Shown here in pieces: positions 25,513 to 33,900 of a stretch of 64,000 nucleotides of DNA. The notes under the pieces were generated by a model. It was not told the origin of the DNA. It worked only from the letters and a program-made list of their open reading frames with translations, and did not search any database. Position numbers and translations under genes: made by a program. How positions within the stretch are numbered: the first letter of the stretch is position 1; each line of letters begins with the position of its first letter. Source of the stretch: Chloroflexota bacterium (GTDB lineage: Bacteria > Chloroflexota > Anaerolineae > Anaerolineales > Villigracilaceae); NCBI GenBank assembly GCA_024224815.1, contig JAAENC010000191.1, positions 16,417 through 80,416 of the forward strand, written 5' to 3'.

Positions 25513-25950
25513 TTACTTAAAGGGATCTTGCTCACTGAGGGATTGCTGGGAGTCTAATTGGCTTTGTGTCCACCAAGTTTGAAAATAACGGATTACGGCA
25601 ACGATCTCATCATCCGTCAATTTCTCGCCGAAAGAGGGCATTATTTTCCCGCCATCGGTAATAAGACGCTGAAGCTGGCCATCTGCGTGATGCCAGGCAT
25701 GTTCTGAAGAATTCAAAGCAGGCGCAGATTGGATTTTTGCATGTCCTTCCCCTGTAGCACCATGACATGTAGCACAATTTTCAGCATAAACTTCTTTTCC
25801 TAAAAGCAATATATCATCACTGACCAATGCTTCAGAAGGACGATTCTTTTGTGATGTTAGCCATAGCGTTAGCCCAATAATTAGTACTCCCCAAAAAAGA
25901 TATATTAATATTTGTCGCTTACGACGATCTTTGCGAACACGAGTATTCAT
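25513..25950 (-). CDS. Membrane-anchored mono-heme cytochrome c
   Basis: This 145-residue protein has a basic N-terminus and one membrane helix (about residues 13-31), then a small class I cytochrome c. The heme motif is CATCHGATGEGH near residue 56, and the probable axial Met is in KIMPSFGEKLTDDEI. Length and layout resemble short membrane-tethered cytochromes that pass electrons to oxidases or other periplasmic acceptors. It lies between copZ and the Spy-like gene in the copper operon. No terminal oxidase gene is in this window. Confidence 0.88.
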   Translation of the reverse strand: MNTRVRKDRRKRQILIYLFWGVLIIGLTLWLTSQKNRPSEALVSDDILLLGKEVYAENCATCHGATGEGHAKIQSAPALNSSEHAWHHADGQLQRLITDGGKIMPSFGEKLTDDEIVAVIRYFQTWWTQSQLDSQQSLSEQDPFK

Positions 25951-26040
25951 CCGAAAATACCTGCCAATAAAAAATGTTGTTTATGTATTAAGAAACACGC
26001 ATCACAGAGAAGAAGTGATGCGTGTTCAGCAAAATATAAA

Positions 26041-26247
26041 TTACGCGGCTACAGGAAAATTGATCTCAGTCATCAATGATTTGATCGCATCTTCTGTTGC
26101 GGGTGCATCAAAAACGATCTCGACCATTTTTGTCTCGGCATTGGCTGTTACGCTTTCAACGCCAGCCATTTCGCCTACTTCCATTTGAATGGTGTTAACG
26201 CAGTGTCCGCAAGAAATGCTAGGTACAGAATAATTTTTTGTTGTCAT
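26041..26247 (-). CDS. copZ: CopZ-like copper chaperone (HMA domain)
   Basis: A 68-residue stand-alone heavy-metal-associated domain. The metal-binding loop is SISCGHCVNTIQ, so the CxxC is C-G-H-C rather than the commoner C-x-N-C or C-A-x-C. The rest follows the ferredoxin-like beta-alpha-beta pattern. It would deliver Cu(I) to CopA. ATG 26247 is chosen because TTGGAGG stands eight bases upstream; a TTG at 26262 is the beginning of that site. Confidence 0.9.
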   Translation of the reverse strand: MTTKNYSVPSISCGHCVNTIQMEVGEMAGVESVTANAETKMVEIVFDAPATEDAIKSLMTEINFPVAA

Positions 26248-26294
26248 GGGTATTGCCTCCAATATTTTAGGTTTATTTGAAAAAACAGTGTTTA

Positions 26295-26855
26295 TTAGTC
26301 GAGATTTTCGCTAACAAAGCCGACTAACTCATCAACTTCGACATACATTGTGCGGTCAGGATTATCTGGTGCACCATAATCTTTGATCCAGGTTATTTTT
26401 CCATTTGCATCTACTAAAACAAAGGTATGACTTGGTTCACCATTTTCAATTGCCCACTGAAGGACATCGTACTCCGCTGAGACTTTTAGGTCAGGATCAG
26501 AAAGAATAGGTACGCTGACGATGCCTAGATCATTTGATTCCGGGGCCATTTCGGCTACGCTATCACGAGCGATACTAATTACTTGAACATTAAGTGCTTG
26601 AAATTCAGAACTGTTTTGCAAATCCACGATTTGCTCCATGCAAGGTGGTCAGCCAACTGCCATATGGAAGAAAAGTAAAACCGGTGTTCCTGAATATTCA
26701 GATAATGATGTTTTTCCGCCGAGGGCGTTATCCAGTTCAAAATCTGGGGCAGTGCTCCCAACGAGTGAATTGATAGGAGCCGACGGCGAGGAGCATGCGG
26801 CAAGGATAAAAGCCAGAATAACCAATAAATTTGTGCGAGTTTTCTTTATTTGCAT
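26295..26855 (-). CDS. Redoxin (AhpC/TSA-like) lipoprotein, candidate selenoprotein with in-frame UGA
   Basis: A single reading frame of 186 codons is interrupted only by TGA at 26649-26651 (codon 69). The N-terminal part has a lipoprotein signal (VILAFILAAC) and the thioredoxin-fold opening GSTAPDFELDNALGGKTSLS then PVLLFFHMAVG. After the UGA comes PPCMEQIVDLQ, so UGA replaces the first cysteine of a CPPC active site, giving U-P-P-C. The C-terminal part completes the fold (VPILSDPDLKVSAEYDV, HTFVLVDANGKITWI). A hairpin 15-31 bases after the UGA resembles a bacterial SECIS element. Readthrough with selenocysteine explains this better than a nonsense mutation. It would reduce thiols or peroxides at the outer membrane face. 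Confidence 0.8.
26618..26634 (-). promoter_or_regulatory. SECIS-like hairpin downstream of the in-frame UGA
   Basis: On the minus strand GCAAATCGTGGATTTGC forms a perfect 7-base stem with a GUG loop. It begins 15 bases after the UGA and puts a G at the first loop position 22 bases from it. Bacterial SECIS hairpins lie at about this distance and need a G early in the apical loop. The hairpin is within coding sequence, as expected in bacteria. Confidence 0.65.
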
Positions 26856-26951
26856 TTCAAAACCTTTTTATGAAATCTATCTACCAATAAATAAGAGAAT
26901 ATTTTCTAATACAAAGCATCAGAGTGTTTTTTGGAATGTCCAAAGAGAAAA

Positions 26952-27221
26952 TTAAACTTTTGTTGCTGTTTCAAAGACTTCTTTAATTTCTTTTAAGACA
27001 CGTTCGCGTTCGTTTTGATCTTCTCCCTGTATAGCCGTAATCACACAGGAATTCAGATGGTCTTCAAGAATGATGCTGCTGACTTTGTTGAGGGCAGCTT
27101 CTACCGCTTGAATTTGACGGATTACGTCAATACAGTAGGCATCTTCTTCGACCATGCGGGTGATTCCACGCAGGTGGCCTTCAACAGTTTTTAATCTTTG
27201 TAGTGCGTTTTGATGTTTCAT
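26952..27221 (-). CDS. csoR: CsoR-family copper-sensing repressor
   Basis: This 89-residue all-helical DUF156-type repressor opens with the standard LQRLKTVEGHLRGITRMVEED. The three Cu(I) ligands are in place: Cys in AYCIDVIRQI, then His and Cys four apart in EDHLNSC. This Cys-His-Cys set marks a copper sensor rather than a formaldehyde or nickel sensor. ATG 27221 follows GGAG by six bases; upstream in-frame codons run through the operator and promoter and are not translated. It is the first gene of the minus-strand copper island and probably represses it until Cu(I) binds. Confidence 0.92.
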   Translation of the reverse strand: MKHQNALQRLKTVEGHLRGITRMVEEDAYCIDVIRQIQAVEAALNKVSSIILEDHLNSCVITAIQGEDQNERERVLKEIKEVFETATKV

Positions 27222-27230
27222 ATTATTCTC

Positions 27231-27260
27231 CAAGCCCCCCCCCGTAGGGGGTGGGGGATA
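27231..27260. promoter_or_regulatory. Candidate CsoR operator
   Basis: Nine C residues (27235-27243), GTA, then two runs of five G residues (27247-27251, 27253-27257) and ATA form a pseudo-inverted C-tract/G-tract repeat of the kind bound by CsoR proteins. It overlaps the predicted csoR transcription start near 27258, an ideal position for repression. Confidence 0.6.
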
Positions 27261-27264
27261 AGTA

Positions 27265-27293
27265 AATATACCTAAGCTTTTTACCTTTGTCAA
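27265..27293 (-). promoter_or_regulatory. Strong sigma-70 promoter of csoR and the copper operon
   Basis: On the minus strand TTGACA (27288-27293, perfect) and TATATT (27265-27270, 5/6) are exactly 17 bases apart. It is the only consensus-quality promoter seen before the seven-gene copper/redox island. Confidence 0.75.
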
Positions 27294-27376
27294 CGTAAGC
27301 GATAATGCTCTCTCGCTTAAGGGATATGTTGTATACTTGATGAAAAGAAAATGGTTATCTATATAAGGAGAGAAAC

Positions 27377-27751
27377 ATGGGCAGAATAATACTCTTGATC
27401 GTTGGTTTTGTTGCTGGCTGGTTCCTGAAAGACAGCAATTGGGAAGAATGGCTAGAGCAACTAAAAAGCTATTTTGAGCCGGAAGATGCACCGAAAAGAA
27501 CAATCCCGTTGTTGGAAGAAAAAGAAGCAAAAGCTGCGCCGAAAAAAGCGGATGAAGTTCTCCCTGACCCTTTAGAGAAGATTAAGGGGATTGGGCCTGT
27601 TATCAAGCAAAAACTTAATGAAAGTGGAATTCTCACTTTTTCTCAACTTGCGGCGCTCAGCCCAACAGAATTAGAAGGGATCGTCGGTACAGGGATAAAG
27701 CGCTTTACAGACGAAGAGGCGATCATCGCAGAAGCGAAGAAGCTCATGTAG
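27377..27751 (+). CDS. Membrane-anchored helix-hairpin-helix protein
   Basis: This 124-residue protein has an N-terminal membrane segment (IILLIVGFVAGWFL, residues 4-17) and an acidic/basic linker. The C-terminal double helix-hairpin-helix domain has PLEKIKGIGPVIKQKLNESG near residue 70 and ALSPTELEGIVGTGI. Such domains bind DNA non-specifically or mediate protein contacts; the same module is found at the end of ribosomal-L21-like and DUF4332 proteins. A membrane tether is unusual for a DNA-binding element, and no function is assigned. GGAG precedes the ATG by eight bases. It is transcribed divergently from csoR and ends before a terminator. Confidence 0.75.
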   Translation: MGRIILLIVGFVAGWFLKDSNWEEWLEQLKSYFEPEDAPKRTIPLLEEKEAKAAPKKADEVLPDPLEKIKGIGPVIKQKLNESGILTFSQLAALSPTELEGIVGTGIKRFTDEEAIIAEAKKLM

Positions 27752-27773
27752 TAATCGTTTTTTATCTGGTCAT

Positions 27774-27811
27774 AAAACCTCTAGATAGTTCTGCTATTGT
27801 CTAGGGGTTTT
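27774..27811 (+). terminator. Intrinsic terminator after the HhH gene
   Basis: AAAACCTCTAGA (27774-27785) pairs with TCTAGGGGTTTT (27800-27811) with one mismatch, followed by T-rich sequence. It lies 23 bases past the stop. Confidence 0.65.
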
Positions 27812-27936
27812 TCTTTGGGAATTGCCCTAACAAATCTGATAAGCCATGACCAACCGCTTATTGACAAAAGGGTCTATAATTACAAAGGTTCTAAATCTCA
27901 GATTTGGCCTCGTTTTTATAAGATAGGAGACTTGTT

Positions 27937-30177
27937 ATGAAGGGTAAAAAAAATCTTTGGGTTTTCTTAATCGTTGTTATTATTGTTGGCTTATTTGGAC
28001 TTTATACAAGGGGGGGCTTTGAGCGAAAAGAGCCTATCTATATTGCTGTGAGTGCGCTGGGGGATGAGGTATCACCTGAGTGGACGACAGAAGTTAATCG
28101 ATCTGTGCAGATGTATGTTGATCAGGCAAATGAAGAGGGGGGCGTTAATGGGCACAAAATCAAATTGTTGCATTATGTAGATGGGGGCAACCCAGCTCAG
28201 GCTGAGAGCGTTGCGGAGCAAATTGTCGAAGAAAACAAGGCTATGATCGTGCTAGGGAATGGGCATAGCGATCCGGCAACTGCAATGGGGAGAGTTCTCG
28301 CGGCAAATAATATCCCGGGGATGACATCTGGGGCAACTGCACCCTCTGTAACGGAGGGGAACGAGTGGTTTTTTAGGGTTATTGGCGATAATAGGGCGCA
28401 AGGTAGTTTTGTTGCTCAATATGTGAATATCTTTTTTGAGTATAAGAGTGCGATAATTTTTCATGAAGATAATTCTTACGGTTCATCTCTTGCTGCGGCT
28501 TTTGAAGAAGAATTTACTGCACATGGCGGCACTGTTTTTAGCAACACCAGAATTAGTTCTAGTAGTGAAACACTGGAAGAGGATATTGCAGATATTATCA
28601 GTGCTTCTGAAGAAAGACCGGATATGTTTTTTCTGGCAACCTATAAACCCAGTGGTGCTGTAGCAGCTATTTATCTTCAAGAGCATTACCCCGGCATTCC
28701 TGTTTTTGGTGGTGATTCTTTGGGGGCAGATTCTTTTGCTGCCGCCGTTGCGAAGGAGCGTCAGAGTACAACAGCGGGTGGGGTTATAGATGGTATTTAT
28801 GCTCCGGCTCAACTGATGTTTGATGTAGCAAGTGAAAGTGCTCAGATTTTTCGTGATGACTATATAGAGCTTGTTGGTGAGATGCCGACCTGGTTTGCAG
28901 CAACTTCTTATGATAGTGCGCTTATTGCAATAGAAGCAATGCGCGCGGCTAAAATTAGCGGTGATCCTTCACAAATAGCAGAAGATCGCCAGCTTTTGCG
29001 TGATTATCTTGATTCTGTTAACCAAAGCTATAAGGCTTTTAACGGTGTCACTGGTCAAATTTATTTTGATGGGGATCATAACTTTAGCCAGCCTCTGGCT
29101 ATGGGTGTTTTTAGCAATAATAAATTTATTTCTGCCCCGGTGGAACTTTATCCTATTAGTGTTGGTGATTTGCCTGCTGATTATCGCCAAAAGATCGCAG
29201 ATGGTGACATTGTTAAGATTGACGGGCGGTATTTTGGCAAAACACGAATAGTTTACGTTGGTGTTGATATTAATGAGTTTGATGATATAGATGTTGAGGG
29301 AGACCGTACCTATCTTACCGATTTTTATCTTTGGTTCCGCTACCATGGTGAAGAGCTTGATTTTGACGATATTAGCTTTGGTAATTCTGTAGACCCTGTT
29401 GATTTAAGTAACCCTGTAGAGGAAAAGCATATTGGAGATACACACTACACGCTCTTTAGGATTCGAGAAACTTTCCGGAATGCTTTTGACCTGAGTGATT
29501 ACCCCTTTGACCATCAATTGCTTTCCATTAAGCTGCGTCACGATGCCCTTGAGAGGAAAGAGCTGATTTTTGTCACAGATATTTTGGGCATTGGGGAGAT
29601 CAATCAGGAGAAGGTTAAAGAAAACCTTACGCAGGCGCGTGCCTTTGAAACCATTAATGATTGGGATCCAGTAACCGGACGTTTCTTTGCCGACAGTATC
29701 CACGATTTCAGCACGCGTGGTAATCCTGCTTACTTTGACCAGAAAACGGCTATTGAACATTCTCGTTTCAATGTTACGATTGAAGTTGAAAGAGATTACA
29801 TCCGTTTTGTCACTAAAACGATGTTACCTATTTTTGCCATTCTCGTTTTATCTTATCTCGCTCTCTTCTTGCCAGACAGAGAGTTCGAAACGATTACCAG
29901 CATTATGACAGGCACAGTTCTTAGCGTGATATTTTTTCACGTTGGTCTTGCTGATCGGCTAAATGTAGGGTACTCTGTTGCTCTCGATTATGTTTTCTAC
30001 GCGATCTATGCCCTTCTTGCTGTAGAAGTCTTTTTGAGCATTATCGCTTGGCGCAAAATCTCAAAAAATGATAAAGATATGTCGGTTAAATACCTTTTCT
30101 GGTTCATGCGCGCACTTTATCCTATTGTCTTTGTTGTAGGGGTAACACTGATGATAATAAACTACAACTTAATGTGA
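27937..30177 (+). CDS. Fusion of a LivJ-type periplasmic binding protein with a pentameric ligand-gated ion channel
   Basis: This 746-residue protein has a signal-anchor at residues 6-23. Residues about 33-405 form a complete type I periplasmic binding protein of the branched-chain amino acid/ANF-receptor kind: IYIAVSALGDEVSPEW, EGGVNGHKIKLLHYVDGG, ANNIPGMTSGATAPSVT, FRVIGDNRAQG and FHEDNSYGSSLAAAFEEEF. From about 425 to 620 follows the beta-sandwich of Cys-loop-receptor relatives, with the hallmark loop DYPFDHQ (YPFD at 522-525). Four membrane helices follow at about 622-645, 653-675, 678-705 and 718-744. No cysteine pair brackets the loop, as in other prokaryotic members. It should be a ligand-gated channel with an extra ligand-sensing lobe. 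GGAG lies seven bases before the ATG. Confidence 0.88.
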   Translation: MKGKKNLWVFLIVVIIVGLFGLYTRGGFERKEPIYIAVSALGDEVSPEWTTEVNRSVQMYVDQANEEGGVNGHKIKLLHYVDGGNPAQAESVAEQIVEENKAMIVLGNGHSDPATAMGRVLAANNIPGMTSGATAPSVTEGNEWFFRVIGDNRAQGSFVAQYVNIFFEYKSAIIFHEDNSYGSSLAAAFEEEFTAHGGTVFSNTRISSSSETLEEDIADIISASEERPDMFFLATYKPSGAVAAIYLQEHYPGIPVFGGDSLGADSFAAAVAKERQSTTAGGVIDGIYAPAQLMFDVASESAQIFRDDYIELVGEMPTWFAATSYDSALIAIEAMRAAKISGDPSQIAEDRQLLRDYLDSVNQSYKAFNGVTGQIYFDGDHNFSQPLAMGVFSNNKFISAPVELYPISVGDLPADYRQKIADGDIVKIDGRYFGKTRIVYVGVDINEFDDIDVEGDRTYLTDFYLWFRYHGEELDFDDISFGNSVDPVDLSNPVEEKHIGDTHYTLFRIRETFRNAFDLSDYPFDHQLLSIKLRHDALERKELIFVTDILGIGEINQEKVKENLTQARAFETINDWDPVTGRFFADSIHDFSTRGNPAYFDQKTAIEHSRFNVTIEVERDYIRFVTKTMLPIFAILVLSYLALFLPDREFETITSIMTGTVLSVIFFHVGLADRLNVGYSVALDYVFYAIYALLAVEVFLSIIAWRKISKNDKDMSVKYLFWFMRALYPIVFVVGVTLMIINYNLM

Positions 30178-30797
30178 TGATAAAAAAAACAATCCTCCTT
30201 CTAATAACCGTACTTGCGCTGACAGGTGCATGTAGGCCAAAAACAGCTTTCTCTGAAAACAATGCCATTTCTGCCGCGGTTGCGAGTACACTCGCAGCTT
30301 TACCGCAGCCAACAGTTCAGCCCACCTACACGCCTTATCCCACCTTTACACCAGATGCACCTCCTCTGGAAGGCCTCTTTTGCGAATACGAATTTTGCAT
30401 CGGGCATCCACCGGAAACCGCTTTTTTTGATGCGCGAGATGCTAAAAATCCTAGTATCTATAGTGAAGGGATGCTCGCTTCCTACCGCCCCGATCTTTTT
30501 AGCCTACTTATTTGGCAGCCAAGCAATGGAACGGATGACCCTCAGTTTATGCTCAATATTATTATGGAAGAAGGACTGGATACGCGCGAGGGCAATCTTG
30601 ATGTCAACTTGCTCGGCGACCTAACAACATTTTTCTCGCCCATAGAGACCTCTGCCACCGAAGTACTCCCCACCGGAGGCGTCGCTGCATGGATTTGTGG
30701 TGACCGTGCCTTCGCCTGGAAAATCTACGCCCCCACCGCTGAAATCGCTCAACATATATTTGACGAAGCCATGAACAAATTCCGCTGTATTCCATAG
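30177..30797 (+). CDS. Lipoprotein of unknown function, coupled to the channel gene
   Basis: This 206-residue protein has a lipoprotein signal (LLITVLALTGAC) and a Pro/Thr linker (PTYTPYPTFTPDAPP), a style common in Anaerolineae lipoproteins. Its globular part has four cysteines (CEYEFC, ICGDRAF, FRCIP) that could make two disulfides. No known fold was recognised. Its ATG overlaps the stop of the channel gene by one base, so the two are translationally coupled. It may be an accessory or ligand-presenting subunit for the channel, which is inference from position only. A GTG one base-triplet earlier is an alternative start. Confidence 0.75.
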   Translation: MIKKTILLLITVLALTGACRPKTAFSENNAISAAVASTLAALPQPTVQPTYTPYPTFTPDAPPLEGLFCEYEFCIGHPPETAFFDARDAKNPSIYSEGMLASYRPDLFSLLIWQPSNGTDDPQFMLNIIMEEGLDTREGNLDVNLLGDLTTFFSPIETSATEVLPTGGVAAWICGDRAFAWKIYAPTAEIAQHIFDEAMNKFRCIP

Positions 30798-30959
30798 GCT
30801 AAACAAGAGAAAAGGGTGCCACTTATGCCCAAAAGTCCTAATCAATAAAAAAAATGCATAAAATAGCCTCGTAGATATTAAGATAAGTGATAAGATGGTT
30901 GAAATCATCTTGTCACTTTTTGATTCACCATTCCTTTTGAGCCAACGAGAAGCGTTTTT

Positions 30960-33900
30960 ATGTCAGGGACACATCAAACTCCTTCATCATCATTAGCTTT
31001 AGAGATTTTCCTCTTTGGCACGCCGAAATTAAAAAATAACGGGGGAACGCTCAAACTCCCCACATCAACAGACGCACAGCATTTGCTGATCTATTTACTT
31101 CTCAATAGAAAAAAATCCCATTCTCGTACCCTTTTGCTAGGCATCTTTTGGCCAGAATCGTCAGAAACACGTGCCCGAAAAGCACTCAGCCAAGCAATTT
31201 GGTATATTCGCCGAGATTTCCCCGAATTACTCGAAACAAACCATAAAAGCATCTCTGTTTCTTCCTCCCTGCCCATTTGGGTAGATATTGAAGAATTTAA
31301 AAGCCTGATAACAGATAAAAATAAAATATCTCAAAATCTGGAAAAAGCGATCCAACTTTATCGAGGAAATCTTTTGGAAGGGCTCTATGAAGAATGGCTA
31401 CTTCTGGAACGTGAACATTTGCGTGAACTATATTTGCAAACGCTAGAGCAGGTGATTCAAAAAAAGAAGTCAGAAGCCAAATACCAAGAAGCCTTAGACC
31501 TCAGCCTAAAATTAGCCGAAAGTGATTCTTTACGAGAAAATGCGCATAGAGAAATTATGCGCCTATATTTTCTGCTCGAACGTCCAAAAGCTGCGCTGAA
31601 GCAATATAAAGTCTGCGAGAAAATCCTAAAGGAAGAACTTGGGCTAGAGCCTGAGATAGAAACAACAGCTTTAGCAGAAGAGATTGCACGAAAGAACAAT
31701 CAGCAATTAGCCCCTCATCTCCCCAAAAGTGCGCCAAAACCAAAAACGATCAGCCCAGATCGCGAATATCCCATTTCTCTTGCATTAATTGGGCGCGAAG
31801 ATGATAGAGCAACTCTCCTTGGGCATGTCGATAATCTCTTTAAGGGCTACGGTGGGATGATTCTGCTCGAAGGCTCTGCCGGTATTGGGAAAACACGTCT
31901 CTTGCAGGAAATTGCTCGAGATGCCGAGTGGCGTGGCGCACAAGTTTTGTGGGGCCAAACACAAGATACAGAAACATCATCTGCACACGCGCTCCTGTTA
32001 AATGCCCTGAACGAAGGTCTATCTTCTCTGCGCGTTAGCCAATTTAGCGAATTAACTGAAAAACTCTGGTTGCAGGTACTCAAACCGCTGCTGCCAAATC
32101 TGGGAAAATATCGCCCCGATTTATCGCCGCCGCCGCTGCTTGAGCCGGAGCAGGAACGCGCCCGTTTAGCTGAAGCAATGACAACTTTTGTTGCAAATTG
32201 GGGCGATATCACGCCGCTTCTTTTATTACTCGAAGATCTGCATTGGGCAGATGAAGATACCCTCCGTTTTTTGCCAGCATTGGCAGACCGTTTAAGGAAA
32301 CACGCTGTCTTGGTCATTGGCACATATCGTGGTGCAGAGGTTCGCTCGGTGCCTGTTAAATGGGAGCAATTTCAAAATCTGGATCGTTCCGCGCTGCTCG
32401 AGAAAAAGACTCTCTCCGGGTTAAATGCAGCGTCCACGAGCGAATTGATCCAGCGCAGCCTCGACCTTCCGCAATCTGCACCTGCTTTTGAAAAGCGTAT
32501 TCATCAGGAAACAGATGGAAATCCACTTTTTATTCTTGAAGTTTTGCGTACCTTGCAAGATGAAGGCCTTCTGACACAAACAGAGGCCGGAAAATGGCAA
32601 ACCCCGTGGGATGATAGTACGGCAGATTACGCAGAATTGCCTTTGCCACGTATGGTTGAAGAGCTAATTGCCCGCCGTCTGAAAAGATTACCAGATACTT
32701 CTCGTCAGGTTTTAAATATCGCCGCTATTTTAGGGGCTGATGTTGATTTCTCATTACTTTCTGCGCTTTGCGAGCTGAGCACCAAAGATTTGCTGAATGC
32801 AACCAGAGATCTGACCACCCGCCAATTGCTAACAGAAATGGCAGATGGATACCGCTTTAGCCACGATAAAACACACCAAGTAACACGCAATAAAATGGAT
32901 GAAAAGCTGCGTATCGCTCTCCACCGACGCGTGATTCTGACCATTGAGAAGCAACGCCCCGATAGAATTGCCGCCCTGGCACATCACGCAACAGAGGGGC
33001 AACTTTGGGCAGAGGCTATCGCTTACCACCAAGTAGCAGCCCAAGAATCAGAGAGTGCCCATGCTTATATCACCTCGCTATCTCATTATGAGCAAGCATT
33101 GAACCTTGTGAAACTTGCGGATATTTCTTCATCGGTGCATTTCGATTTGTTGGCTGGTTATGAAAAAACACTATCCCTTCTTGGGAAACGTGAAGAACAA
33201 GCTGATGTTCTTGAACAAATGCAGATGATCGCAAAAAAAGATACTGAAAAGCTATATGAGGTCGCTTTGGGGAAAGCCAAATATTTGGGGCAAAGAAACC
33301 AGTATGCAGCATCACAAGTTGCGGCAAAAGAAGCGTTGGGCTTTGGGGTAAAACTTAATGATATAGAAAAACGATCTGCCGCTTTAGCTGCCTTAGGCAC
33401 AGTCTTTGTTTGGCAGGGTCAAACAGAGGATAGTCTTTCGCCGCTTCAAGATGCGATCGCGCTGGCCGTAGAAAATGGAAATCAAAAAAAAGAAGCGCAG
33501 TATCGCCGCTCTTTGGGCAGTGCTTTGCTTGGCATTCGTGACTACGAAAAAGCAGAAAAAGAATTGGCGGTTGCTCTAAATCTGGCAAAAGAACAAACTG
33601 ACCTTTTGGAGCAAGCTGAAGTCTATAATTTGCTCGGTATTATGCAGATGGAGCGCGGAGAATCGGTTTTGGGAAAAGCCTCCTATGAGCAAGCCTTAGA
33701 TTATTGCTATGAAATTGGTTACCTGTATGGAGAAGGGCGTGCCCTAACCAATTTGGGGAATTTATATTATTTTCAGGGTGAATTTGATAAAACTCTGGCG
33801 TTTTATGACCAAGCCATTATTGTTTTTGCGAAGCTGGGAGAGAAACGTGGCGAAGTGCAAGTGCGTCTAAACCGAGCTTCGATCTCGCTTAATGTTTTGG

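Noticed and set aside
26640-26660. Reading the redoxin as two separate genes or as a nonsense-broken pseudogene
   Set aside because: Both halves lie in the same frame, neither alone makes a full fold, the TGA stands exactly at an active-site cysteine position, and a SECIS-like hairpin follows. A plain nonsense mutation would not be expected to coincide with all of these.
27222-27530. Longer N-terminus of csoR
   Set aside because: The upstream codons run through the operator, the promoter and beyond. The DUF156 family begins where ATG 27221 places it.
27861-27880. TTGACA and TATAAT before the channel gene as a promoter
   Set aside because: Both hexamers are perfect but only eight bases apart, too close for sigma-70 contact. 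One of them may belong to a promoter whose partner is weak.
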